Source: Moringa oleifera | Taxonomy: Eukaryota > Streptophyta > Magnoliopsida > Brassicales > Moringaceae | Reading direction: 5' to 3' | DNA length: 64,000 bases | Assembly: GCA_021397835.1 (NCBI GenBank) | Contig: JAJFZO010000659.1 | Location: forward strand, 2,108,501 to 2,172,500 | Shown here: in pieces, positions 51,550 through 63,792 of the stretch | Layout of the letters: each line of letters begins with the position of its first letter | Position numbering within the stretch: position 1 is the stretch's first letter | Position numbers and translations under genes: made by a program | Notes under the pieces: generated by a model | Told to the model about the DNA's origin: nothing | Databases searched by the model: none | Seen by the model: only the letters and a program-made list of their open reading frames with translations

Positions 51550-53330
51550 TGATACAACCATATATGTCTTACTTAAGCAAGACCATCTACAGGTCTAATG
51601 CGGATGAGGTCCAAAAGGCCTAACGAAAGGTAAGTTACTTTACTTTGTGAAGCACATCTATGATTTTAAAAATGATCTCGTAAAAAAAAAAAAACTAAGT
51701 ATTCGCATGGCAAGAGGCCAATCTTAGTCCTTTAAGCTCATATTTTAGAAACGGTTAGTCGCATTCCTCATCCTTAACACTTAACAAAAAGGACAATGTT
51801 AAGAGATCCAATATAAATAATCTTGTCAATAGACTAAACAAGTAGGCATCTCGCCTGAAGAAGTTAGAGTAAGTTAACAAAGCCAAATGACAATGACACT
51901 TTTAGCATAAGTTTTAAATATGATAGTCCAAGTAATCCACGTTAAACCATTCTTTCCTTAGCCTTAATTTTGATCCACTCGATTACTGACTTGAAAGTCA
52001 GTGAGTGCTTTGATTGCTCTGTGACATCCCGTGATCATGCCTTCTTCTCGCAGATTCCTATATCATTCACACCAATCAAAGTTTTCCCTCCACATGTTGT
52101 AATCCTAACACACACTATTTTGGGTAGTATCATTGACGCCGTTTATGAGAATCTGCAACAGAAAGCCATGGCCCTGACAACTCGTTTGAGAAGCCAAATC
52201 ACTAAAAACTTTAAAAATCAATTAACTATAAATGTTATGTAACCAGCTCAAGAACTCAAATCGTAATGCAAATTGGCATCTCATGACCTTTAATGATGTC
52301 ATCTCCACCACTGCTAGTGAAAACCTCATTATGGCCCTTATTACCAATCACCTTTATGGGCACATCCTCCCACCAACTCACCATGCCTCATGTCATCCTA
52401 ACCATGCCACTGAATACTGTGCCAATTGGCTCGCTTATTTTGTCGATTGGTCCTATGATGCACTATCGCCATCTATCCCAACCATAAGCTGATACATTGG
52501 TTTCTCTTAGCTGAAATATGGATCAATTCACCAACATCATATAAGCCTTTATTCATCAACAATAATCCTATGGAGCTCGACACTACCCGCGACCCTTTAT
52601 ACATTGCCCATTAGTCTTAAGGCGTTGGAGGTGGGCGATGAGGAACTACAAAGAAGGAAAGGAAGACACAGTCTCAGTGAGACAAATTAAGGGAAAAAAA
52701 GTGGTCGATGAATGTTTGCACATGTCTTACTAACTTAATGAAGAAATGGGCGAGATTAAGAAATAATTGAAGTTCCTCACGAATGCACAACTTAACAAAG
52801 ATGACCTCAAGAATCTAGAGTATCGACAAGTCGTAGGATATCCATTAACAGTGGACATCCTTGTCACCCCACTACCTCCCAAGTTCAAGACCCTCTAGAT
52901 CAAAAGCTTTGACAGGCAAGATGACTCAAGGGATCATTGTCACAACAAGACTTGACGAAAAGCCCAATCATGAGAAATTTTATTATTTTGGAAATTCTTT
53001 AGATAAATAAAAAAAAATAGTCACCACCAATCTTTTTTATGATGTCATTGGCCACTAGTTTTACTTGAAAATTTCTTCTTTTTTTTGAAAAAAGAAAAAG
53101 ATGAACTCCATTCAAAAATAGTCATTGGTCTACTTTACTAAAAGATCTAGTGAAAGGAATCAGTTAGGCATAGGAAAGAATTAACACCCCTAATAAGCAT
53201 TGGTAATGATCTCGTGCCTTTAAGTTATAATAATTTGACATTAATCCTTAAATAAAATCAATGAATATAATATGTATCGTATATACAAACAAAATGAGAT
53301 TGGCTTTTCCTTAATCTTAAAATTTTAAGA

Positions 53331-53810
53331 GAAAGCCATGATTGCTAGAGTTCTTGCCTTTTTGTATGAATAAACTATAGACATTGATGATGTAAGAACA
53401 ATTATGGCTTGGAATAAGATGTGTAAGATTTTATATAATGTGAATAAAGGTTTACGTAATATGAATGATTGGGAAGCTTCACAGCTCCAATTTCTCAAAC
53501 TAGTTCTTTATTTGTAATGGTTAATTTTTCAATTGTTTTGATTAAGTAGATGCAATTGATGAGCTGGTTGATCAATAAAAGAAAAGTTAATGATCACACA
53601 TATGCTTGATTAAACTGTGCATATATAATGATTTTGAGTAAGGAACTTGAGAAACATCATGCAGTTAATTGAAAATAACAAACAAATAAAATAAGCTAAA
53701 TATCATTTTCAATCTTTTTTTTTAATTGTTTCTTTTTCTTAATAAATTTTAAAGAGGAAGAGTGGAAGTAGGAAGCTAAGAGAGGATGAAAAACTATAAG
53801 GTTTGGATTA
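53331..53810 (+). pseudogene. Tail of a second tau GST gene plus its 3' flank
   Basis: About 53336-53372 reads MIARVLAFLYE and a stop, matching the last codons of the GST at 47573 (MIARVHAFFYE). The match continues through the whole 3' flank to GGTTTGGATT at 53810. Here the sequence runs on into AATGCATTTT instead of an LTR, so this copy looks like an uninterrupted version of the Gypsy insertion site. The rest of the gene is missing upstream; 53031-53330 is unrelated DNA. Confidence 0.8.
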
Positions 53811-54980
53811 ATGCATTTTTCTATTTTAAAATGCCAAATTGAAGTTTTAATTAATTAAAATATGAAATTATCTCTTATGATTAACATTTATTTTTAAATA
53901 TTTTGAACCTTTCATTTATAAAACTGATAAGTTAAATAAAACTGAAAATTTTTATAATAAAAAAATAGGATAAAGATTATATAAAACCTTGTATTAAATT
54001 GGATATGTTCAAAAAAATCAAAAATTAAGGATATTTAAACTAAAAATTTTATACAATGAATTTTAATTTGAAAATCTTCATAGATGTAAGAAAATATTTT
54101 AAGTTGTAGTTCCAAAAAATTTTAAAATTTTTTAAGCACTGAAACATATTTTTAAAAATTTATATTATCAAAATTTTTAATAATTTTAAAAAATAGATAT
54201 TTGTATTGAAAATTATACATATTTTAGAGATAGATATGAAATGGAGTAAAAAATTTATTTCACGTATTTTAACAACAAAAATATTTTTAATTTTTTATAA
54301 TCATTTAAAGTAAAATATAATTCAAATCAAATTGATATATCAAAATTTAATGTGTTTCTTTTTGAATACGAGGGTTTTATCAACAAAATGAAATAAATAT
54401 TAAAATTTTATATAATTTTTATCTAATAAAATACTATCATTAACAAAAATAATTAAATCTCAAAATTGAAAATTGATAAGAAGTTAAAATCTATAAACAT
54501 ATATTAAGAAGAAAAAACAAAATACAATCAATAAATAAATAAAATATCTTATTTTTATTGAAAACAAATTTTATTTTTTAAAAAAATTCTAAAATACAAA
54601 AAAAAAACTTAATTTTCAAACTAAACATTATTTTTATATAATCCTCCTTATAGACCTTTCTAGGCTGTTATTTGTAATATTCATACAAACTAAATAAAAA
54701 TAAAATAGACCAAATGAAAATAAGCCACTAATATTGTGAAAGTTGAAAAGGAAAAAAAAAAAACATACTTATAAAGTGATAAATGGACCATTCAACATTT
54801 AAGTTTGACAAAATCAAATTCTGTAGTTAGTTCCAACTGTTTCTTTTTAAAACTTAAAAAGAATATATTTATTAAGAAGAGCTAGTTTGTGTATAATATT
54901 ATGATATTTCTAAAGATAATAATACTAAACACTAATTTTTAGAACATCTAAAAGATTGATAATCTTTATCTACATTATTT
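53811..54980. other. Very AT-rich DNA with a MITE-related fragment
   Basis: No gene is visible. At about 53969-54120 the sequence GATAAAGATTATATAAAACC and following DNA resemble the terminal repeat of the MITE at about 54981-55555, so a deleted relative lies here. Confidence 0.4.
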
Positions 54981-55555
54981 TAAAATTTAAAGTAAAGATT
55001 ATACAAAACCTTAAATTATATCCCATATTAGCAAATAAATTTTAATATTTAAAAAGTGATAATTCAAAGTTTGAATTATCAATTCGAATCAAATTGGACT
55101 TTTATTCAAATGATTTTAAAAAATTAGAGGTATTCTTATTATTAAATTATTTTTTAAAAAATAACTTAAATAAATTTTACTCTCCATTTCGAGTTCATTT
55201 CCAAAATTTAAATAATTTTTTACTGTAAGTTATTTTTTATGATTTTTTAAAAAATTTTGACATTATAAAATTCAAATATATTTTAGTTCTTGAAAAAATT
55301 TATTTATTTTTCTTGTGATGATAGCTTGAAAATTTCCTTACATATCTAAAAAATTTCAAACTAAATTTTGTTTATTGTATAAGATCTTCAATTGAAAATC
55401 TTAAATTTTTAATTTTTTTAAATAAGATTCAATTTGATATAAATTGATAGTTTAAGATTTAATTTGTCATTTTCTAAACATCAAGATTTATTTGGTAATA
55501 TAAGATATAGTTCAAGGTTTTATATGACTTTTATCTTAAAATTTATCTTAAAAGA
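54981..55555. mobile_element. MITE-like element with long terminal inverted repeats
   Basis: The left end (AAAGATTATACAAAACCTT at about 54993-55011, continuing through AAATAAATTTTAATATTT and ATCAAATTGGAC) matches the reverse complement of the right end (about 55420-55545) over roughly 110 bp with mismatches. The interior is AT-rich and non-coding. Long imperfect TIRs would fit a Mutator-like MITE, but no target-site duplication was verified. Confidence 0.55.
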
Positions 55556-57460
55556 TTAATCTTGATTTAATAATATTTTAAATAAAAAACATATAGTAAC
55601 AATATAATTTTAAAATTTAATTTTAAATTTTACATTTAAAGAAAATTATAATCTAAAACATTTATAATAGATAATAATAAATAAATTTCATAATTTTTAT
55701 AATACCATAATATCAATAAATTTTACTTAAAATATTTAAATCAATTCTAATGTTGTTACAATTAGGTTTTGGTCGAGACTATTAACAAATAAAAATAAAT
55801 TAAATAAATTTTTTATGATAATTTTTTTTTAAAAAAAAGGTCCAATTATTGATACCCATCAAACATATTTATTTTTTAATTTTAAAATTTTAAATTAATT
55901 GTATGATTAAAAAAAATACCCATAAAAGACATATATACATAGATGAAACATAAAACAATTTTGAAGGATGTAAAAGTGTCGCCATTGATCCACCTCTTAC
56001 CTTCATAAAAAGGGTTAAAACTTAAAAGGATCTCGCCGCCATTGGTCGATCTTTAAGTTTTAAAATAAAAAAATATTTTTGAAGGTGGTGAAGACTTTAA
56101 CAATGTACTACCTTCATTCCCAAAATATTTTTATGATTTTGTATAAAAATCTCATTATTATTCGACCTTTAAAGAATTAAAAAACATAAAAAAAAATGTG
56201 AAGGGTTTACCAATCTATCACTTTCGATTTCAAAATATTACTTATGATTTTTGTATGCACATAGAAACAAATCAATATTATGAGATAAATTATGTGGACA
56301 ATAACTTCCACATTTATTAACAAAAACTCAAAATAATAAATAATAAATAAATTATTCTTTAAAATTTAAATGTAAGCCATAAACCCGAATTTCATCTCAT
56401 TGATTGAGACAAAAAAAAGAGTTTAAGTCCTACAAACATATGCAATAAAACTTATTTTATTTATCGATTTCTTTATATTTTTAAAAATTAAAAGATTTTA
56501 TTTTCTTTAAAACAATTTCATTAAGGAGGAGTGAGGCATCTCCTTTGAGCTACCTCATTCCCTCAAAATCAAAAAGTTGTTTTTCACATCCCGGTTAATT
56601 GTCTAGCCTATTCCCTATATTTACAACACAAGTGCATCATCTTTTGATTTCTATTAGTCCGGTACAAATATCAGGAACCAATAGAAAGAGAATAAACACA
56701 ACAAAAACATAATAATCTCTTAATGTTTAAAATAATTAAAAAAGTAAAATCACAACTTCTTTTAAATAATTGTCAAAAAATTACGGTGACCATAGAATTG
56801 TCATGGTACTTTTCTATCTCAATGTTATTATAATTTCAAAAAATTACTTAAATCAAATAGTTTCATTTAAAATTTACCATAAAAATTATTTTGGTAATTA
56901 CATATTAAAAAAATTTATCACAATGATTTTCATAAAAATTCTACATTTATTTTACAATAAATAATTAAATAAATTAAATTAAAATATTAATAAAGCCAAT
57001 TGCCATGCAAAATACTATGGCAATTGGTTTCATCATTTAAAAAAATTAAAAATAAATCAAAATTGTACTAGTTCTGAAAAACATTTTCAAGAGAGAAAAC
57101 CTTTTCCATTGAAGAAACGAAAAGGTCTTGCTCTCACAAATGAAATCTCATCTTGTAAGGATCCTTTACTCATTTTTTCAAGGATCCTTTACTCTTTTTT
57201 GTAAGATCCTTTGCTTGTTTAACTCTTAGTATTTACCTAAGAGGGTAAGGCACCCTTTTAATCAAAATCTGCAAAAAATAAAAAAGATATAGGAGGTCAG
57301 TAAGTAAAAAAAAAAAAAGTATAATTTATTTTTTTGTAGATTTTGAGAGCTTCTATTGAATATTCTAAAAGGTTTTAGTGCATGCTCAAAAATTTAGTGT
57401 GATTTAAGGTTCATTTGGAGAAATTGTAATTTAAAGAATTGAGATCATGTGGATCGGGCA
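55556..57460. other. AT-rich intergenic DNA
   Basis: There are no recognisable genes. Around 56000-56250 a GAAGG/CCGCCATTG(A/G)TC motif recurs a few times. Near 57157-57212 a short AAGGATCCTTTACTC unit occurs three times with variation. Confidence 0.4.
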
Positions 57461-57597
57461 TCAAAAAAATGCCTTATGGTCATGTTCAGGTCAAGTTTAA
57501 ATCAAGATTGATCTTCAACATAAATTAGGGAGGTTTAATTATCAACTTATCTCTCATTGAGATCAAGATATGGATTTTAAGGCAAACTAATAAGGTG

Positions 57598-58590
57598 AGC
57601 TCGGGTCAGTTTCACATCAAAATTAGGATGAAAGCTTAAGTTAATGTGTTAGTACATGTTTCTCATGGCAATGAAGTCATAATTTTAGATCAGGATGTGA
57701 ATACTATCTCACGTTATGATTAGGCGCAAGCTCAAATTGAGATATGAGTACCCATTTCACTTTGGACACTAGCTTAGATCGAGTTATAAGCACCTATATC
57801 AAGTCAATCATGAGCTCAGATCAAGTGTTTGTCTCACAATGATCATGAGCGTAGATCGGGTACTGGTCTCGCATCGATCATGAGCTCAAATCAAGTAATG
57901 ATTTCACAGCGATCACGAGCTCAAATAGGATGCTTGCCTCACATCGGTCATGAGTTCGAGTCAGTTTCACATTCGGATTAGGATGAAGGCTCAAGTTAGG
58001 GTATGAGTACCTGTTTCTCATGGTAATTGGGTTTCGATTTCAGACATCGAGATGTAAGTATCCATTCACATTAGGCACTACCTTATATTAGGTTGTGTGT
58101 ATTTGTCTCATGTTAATCATGAGCTTAGATTAGATGTTTGTCTCACGTTAATCATAAGTGCAGATCAAGTAATTGTTTCACATTGAATGAGCTCAAATTA
58201 GGTTCTTTTTTCTTATTGGTCACAAGCTTAGATTGGGATATGTTTAAAAGCAAATCATTAGGGTCTGACCTTGAGTTATTTTCACATCAGAATTAAGAGG
58301 AAGGCTCAAGTGTGAGTATCTGTTTCTCATGGAAATTGGGCCACCATTGTAAATCAGGCTGTGAATAAGTATCTCACATTATGATCGAAACAAGCCTAAA
58401 TTGAGATGTGAATATCCATTTCATATTGGACACCAACTCAGATCAAAGTTATGGGTACCATTCTCACATCGTTCATGAACTTAGATGAAGTATTTTTCTC
58501 ACATCGATCATGAGGGTAGATCAGGTATTGGTCTCACATCGATCACGAGCTCATATCAGATGCTTGTCTCACATTGATCACGTTTTTAAA
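57598..58590. repeat. Hierarchical minisatellite: three ~330 bp units containing ~33 bp subrepeats
   Basis: Three long units start at about 57598, 57953 and 58271. Each opens with a CAGTTTCACATC-like segment, continues through AGGATGAAGGCTCAAG and TGTTTCTCATGG, and ends in a run of about 33 bp subrepeats of the type CTCACATCGATCATGAGC followed by TCAGATCAAG. A fainter unit may precede at about 57470. The array lies directly upstream of a gag-like region. Confidence 0.85.
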
Positions 58591-58739
58591 CTGAGTATTT
58601 ATTAGATTGTCCCATTTCTTGTCAATTTAATGTTATTATGTACGTAGCGTTTAGGATATCCCAAGTTAGAGGTGTGCTTCTCAAATTCCATATTTAATGC
58701 CTCTTCACCATCTCTCATTTAAATCCCTTTTTCAAATCA

Positions 58740-60103
58740 AACATTTTCTCCTTATTCAATTTCTCTTTCATTTCCTTTTTTTTGTCCTTTTCACTCTTTC
58801 TTTTACTAGTAACCTCTCTCTCAAACTTCTTTTTTAGTCTCACTGCTTTTTTTACCATTTTAGAATCCTTATTCTCACTTGTAATTGTAACCTTTATGAC
58901 CCATTCTTTATCAAACCGTCGACACTGTCAATCTCTTTTTTTTTTTTTGGTAAGTGCTTTTCGACTTCTTTACCTTCATAGTTTTCTAGGTTTAGGGTTG
59001 AACCATGAGAGAGGTATGCCCTTTCATCCTTTTTATTGAGACTTCGATATGATTAGGCATGAATATTCTATCCTCGATTACATAAAATTAGAAATTCTTA
59101 GTGAGAGTGATCAACCATGGACTTATCATCCTAGATGGATTTATGTTTTTGAGGATTGCGTAAAGGAGGTCAAAAACTCTTCATTATCTATTTTTAATGA
59201 TCTATCATTTCTTGAAAATTTCTTCCTCCCAACTAGTGCTTGATGCTTATAGATATATTGTAGCCTTTTAATAGATTAATTATCTTAAGCTATTCTCTTT
59301 GATGTTCTCTAGATTCTTCAGTTTAAAGCACAATAAGGGGAGTGTGAGGATAAACATAGTTTTTGGTATTTTAGCCCTAAATCTCCTCTTTGTTTGGCAA
59401 GAGGGATTTACCTATATCTAGTAAGAAGTGACAAAGAAAAATTCTTTTGGACTTCTAATGAAGGCATAAAGTCCGATCTTAATACATGGTCAAACCTAGA
59501 TACTAAGTTCGAGGATGATTTACAATTAGTTGACCTTTATATAAAATCCTTCTAAACACTTAGGGAACAAGCTGAAACTCATAACATCAAACCCCACTAT
59601 ACTAATTTGGAAGTGACGCATGATAAAGAGATCGAGAAGGTGTGCAAAAAGATGGTAGCTCATCCTCTAGTCGACTTAACACAAGCCAGAGAAACCGCAA
59701 TTCAAAATTACCTAAAGAATAAGGAATATGATAAGCAACTAGCCAAGGCCTCAACTCCTTTGTATTAGCATGCTTGGTCAAAATCCAAAAAGGAAGTCCA
59801 AACAAAATATCATAATTTGGATCTCAATATTTTTGACATCATCATACTCCTCTAGCTCTTCCCCCTTTTAACGTTCTTGCAATTTCATTTGCTCACGATG
59901 CACCGATGTTAAAAGCTTCTATCGATCTTGCTATAGTTTTAATCTTTGACGTTGTTCTCAATATCACTGTGCCTATTGCCATTCTTAATGTGGTCCCTAT
60001 TGGTTTTATTATTGTTGTGGTTCTTATTGCTTCTAATGTCGATTTTATTTCTATTTTTGCTCCCAAATTTCCTATTGCTCTTGTACTTGATGCGAACAAC
60101 TGA
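58740..60103 (+). mobile_element. Gag-like relic of the same retroelement family as 5.8-11.5 kb
   Basis: The frame at 59049-59243 reads YIKLEILSESDQPWTYHPRW, closely parallel to the SPSDQPWNHRESW segment at about 7240-7270. At about 59355-59480 the frame gives FWYFSPKSPLCLARGIYLYL and then KEKFFWTSNEGIKSD, the same type as FYYFARISPKL in the other copies. About 59555-59765 is rich in charged, helix-forming residues. Stops interrupt it. No pol is seen. Confidence 0.55.
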
Positions 60104-62248
60104 TCTGGTTGATTTGGATTTCTAAATTTCTTATTTCACTATAAACTTGATTGTTTTAACAAGTATTCTCTAAACGTTTGGGATGTTTCACTTTCAGATG
60201 TTTAACTTGCAATAACTTCTATTTTATGTTTTACTTTTCATATGATCATATCCTATTCTACTCTTTATACCTCTTTATGCAAAATATATCCTCAAAATAC
60301 TTGACAATTAACCTGAGTAAAATTCAATATCATTTTAATATTATGAGCTTCCATATTAAAAATTATTAACTAACAATACTTTCAAAATTATTATAAGATC
60401 AATGTGCATATAGAAATTGTTTTTCTCAATATTAATATATATATATAATCAAACTTTAGTATGTTTGTTTAAAATGAAAAAATTGTTCTTCAATTACCAA
60501 TGAAACACAAAGGAGTAGACTTATAGTGCACCATAACCCTCATTTCTTATCAATTATGATATTTTTGTTGCAGAGTTAAAGTATGATTCATTTTAAAATA
60601 TTAATACATAATTTGTTATTTTGATAATGCTTATCTTAAAATATTTAAGTTTGAGATCGCTATAAAATCATCAACTTCACGTATCATTTTTATTTGATCA
60701 TCTATATTATTATAATTAATAATTATGAAATTATCATTTTAACATGTATGTGAAATACGATCTTTAATTGTTTTTGTAATTTTTTATATTTTAAATTTCA
60801 TAAACAACTTTACTAATTTAAAAATATACATTTTAAAATTAAAAATCTAAATAATTTATTAATACTACTATTTATAAATTTGATAATACATATTTACTTG
60901 CAATGCACGAGATCATAATTAGTACTATTAATAACCAAACATTTTATTGAAATCCTATTACGTTTCAAAAAATGACATTGTTGTATTGTTAAATCTTGTG
61001 TTAATTATATCAAAATAATTTGTATTTTGTAGAAGTTTTCAAATGGAAATTTATAAAAAAAAATTGAATATATTAAAAACTTAATTATATTTTAACATTT
61101 TCTTAATGAAAATCTTTCATCCAATAAATTCCATTAATTTTAACATTTATAATTTGTAACACAAGAAAATGATAGTTACACCTCCATAACAATTACTCAT
61201 ACTACCTTCCTTAATCTTTCACTTGTAGTCCTTAGATAAAAGAAATTTTTTACTTAGGAAAGATAAAAATTGTCTGTTAAACTTCTGTAAACTTGATCTT
61301 TTTGGGATTATCTCATAACTACTGTTAACTTCTAATTCTGTATTCACGGAACTCTTGCAATTAATTTTAAACGGCCTTGCTAAAGCTATTGAATAAAAAA
61401 AGGATATTTACTAGAAAAATATATAATAAAAAAATTAATCCATGAAACAATAAATATTACTACAGACACAATTGGCTGGCTTTTCTTCAAAGTTATTCTT
61501 TTTCTGTAAGAGTAACAAATATGTCCAGTCAAATGGATGTTATCCCACCAATCCTCCATTTGTACAGTTCATTTACAATAAACAGTAGCATTCTATCATG
61601 TTAACAAAGCCAACTAAATGGATAATTACATGTTCAAAACTTTCGGCCAACAGTAGCAAGCAGTGGCCCCAAGAATATGACTCAGCTGAGCACACTAGTT
61701 GAGTAACTAATCTTCTTGACATCAAACAGCCTCGGGAAGCATAAATGCTTTCACAACTATCATCACCCTCATTATCGCCACTATGCTAACTTGCAGTCTA
61801 TTCCGTACTCTCTAATCACATTCATCAATACTTTTTCTTTACCCACCATCAGAATTGTCAGCTTCCTTACCTCAAGATGTGGTAAACATACTGGCACATC
61901 CTTCAGCCGAAAACAGGCTCAGCATAGCAAAAAGTCCAAGGTTTTTGATGTGGGAATGTATCCTACACGGTGAAATCCTGCCCGTCTTCTCTTAATAGAA
62001 TATGAAAAATAGAAATAGCTGTCAGTTTGATGTTTGATCTGCTAAGGAAATTGCTATCAGCACTGTGACAATACAATTAATTTCTGAAGCAGCAGCTCAC
62101 CTAGTTCAAAGAAAAACTATCTTTTCATTTTCACTCAGTCCATTTCGAGTTCTGTGACTATGGCATGTTACTTATGAGGGTTCCTAACTCAAATAGGAAG
62201 ATGCTTACTCCCAAAAGCAGATCAGCAAACCAACAAAGCTCATAGAAC
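60104..62248. other. Intergenic DNA downstream of the helicase gene
   Basis: It is AT-rich from about 60200 to 61450 with no gene. From about 61460 it becomes less AT-rich and the last part probably holds the helicase 3' untranslated region. Open frames such as 61716-61973 have no recognisable domain. Confidence 0.4.
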
Positions 62249-63792
62249 TTAAGCAACCATCTTTCTCTTTTTACAACCCTTTCCAGATGCAAAAGAACCA
62301 GCTGTATATCTTGAATTGACAAGTTCCCGTGGTATAGCTGCTCCAGAGGACTTTAAAACTTCAACCAACTCCGGGAACAAATTTTTATTCTCATCACTAA
62401 CAAAAACAACTGCTGTACCCTCTTCTCCCATTCTGGATACCCTGCCAATTTGATGTATATACTCTTTGATGGAATTAGGCATGTCAAAGACTATGATTTG
62501 TCTCACTCCCAAGAGGTCAACACCCCGACCCAAAACCCCAGTTGAGACAAGAACAGGAACCTCTCCTACTAAAAATGACCTCATGATTTCTCTTCTCTCC
62601 TTCATGGACTTATCCCCATGGATTGATAAAGTTTTCATCCCAGTGGTGACAGTAATTGCATTAGATAGGAGATCTGCCCCAAGTCTTGAACCTACATAGA
62701 CCACGGAAGGTGGCGTAAAATGCTGCTTACTCATCAATATGTCAAAAAGCTTTTGCTTCTTGTGCTTTGAGTCAACCCAGATGACCAGCTGCTTCACGGC
62801 TTTGCTTGACTTGTTAGGCTTGCCAACAGAGATGACAGTGATATCTTTCACCATAGTGCTTGCCATGTGCTCCACCTCTTGTGGGACAGTTGCAGAGTAC
62901 ATCAAGACCTGTGGCTGTGATAGAGCCCTAAAAATCTGCATCACCTGGTCTCTGAAGCCCCTCTGAAGCATGCAGTCCACCTCATCCAAAACAAAGATCA
63001 TTACATCATCTAATTCAATGTCATGCTTCATTAAAAGATCAATAAGCCTACCTGGAGTTCCAACAATTACCTCCACTCCTTGTTGGATGCGGTAAAGTTG
63101 TCCAGCCATGGCATCACCACCAACTACAAGTGCAGTTTTAAAAGGCAAACCCTTACCAAATATCTTAGCCTGTTCCTCAACTTGAATAGAGAGCTCTCTA
63201 GTTGGGGTCAGTATTACCGTTAATGGCTTATTCTGGTTTGAAAGGTGCTGAAGGCGAAAACTTGCACAACGAGAAACAATAGGAACAAGAAAGGAAGCAG
63301 TTTTTCCGGAACCTGTGTCTGCTGAAACAAGGAGACTTTTTCCAGTCAAAGCAGCTGGAATGGCTTGCATCTGGACAGGAGTGGGCATCCCATATCCAGC
63401 AATTTCTATATTTTGGATCAGTTTCTGATGAAAATTGCAAGAAGAGAATGACAAAATGGGTGCTGGAACTATGTCTCCCTTCACATGGATATCAAGTTTC
63501 TTTCTAAGCAATTCCGTTTGATGATTATTCAGAGATAGAGATCCGACCTTAGCACCAGAATCTCTAACGTAAAAGCACTCATCAGTTGCAGGTAATCTTT
63601 CAGGAGGTTGGGGACCAACTGACAACCTTGAGCTTGTAACCCTGCGCAGTAGAGTTTGTTTACATTCCAAGCTGCAAATATCGTCATCTGTGTCATCACA
63701 TATGTACTCCCCATAACGGCCACATATAACACATTTAGGCTCCCCAGGAAGAGCTTCTCTCTGGTCCCTAGACTTCTCTTTGACATCATTTT
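62249..63792 (-). CDS. RH41: DEAD-box ATP-dependent RNA helicase with an N-terminal zf-HIT finger, RH41-like (5' partial)
   Basis: This exon runs from a splice acceptor (GTAG at 63796-63793) to the stop at 62249. The first visible part carries a HIT-type zinc finger: CVICGRYGEYIC, then DICSLEC. The helicase core follows with the Q-motif region (GYGMPTPVQMQAIP), motif I (ADTGSGKT), Ia (PTRELS), Ib (GTPGRL), motif II as DEVD instead of DEAD, motif III (SAT), IV-V (VLVSTGVLGRGVDL) and VI (HQIGRVSRMG). It ends in a basic tail GCKKRKMVA. The combination of zf-HIT and DEVD matches, from memory, Arabidopsis RH41 (At3g02065, about 505 residues). Such helicases remodel RNA or RNPs, probably in the nucleus or nucleolus. 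A Met at 63670 begins a 473-codon frame but would lose the zinc finger, so it is not taken as the true start. The first exon is outside the window or not recognised. Confidence 0.93.

Larger units (their letters stand above)
47996..53030 (+). mobile_element. Three tandem truncated Gypsy units separated by copies of the GST 3' flank
   Basis: LTR-like blocks start at 47996, 49799 and 51550 (each TGATRCRRCC) and end at 48579, 50323 and 52132 (each near GTAGYATCA). They are followed by TTGACGCCGTTTATGAG-like DNA that resembles the GGCGCCGTCTGTGGG region after the 5' LTR of many plant Ty3/gypsy elements. A decayed gag follows in each, ending with a PLPPKFKTL...FDRQDD part typical of gypsy gag (clearest at about 52868-52940). 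All three units stop at the same point, near GGAAATTCTTTAGAT, with no protease or pol. The period is about 1.75-1.80 kb. Unit 1 is about 47996-49515, unit 2 49799-51270 and unit 3 51550-53030. Open frames within (for example 48679-48969, 50422-50745, 51970-52242) are fragments of this region. Confidence 0.75.

Noticed and set aside
57598..58590. CRISPR-like array
   Set aside because: The repeats are adjacent and degenerate, spacers are not unique, and the genome is a plant's; it is a minisatellite.
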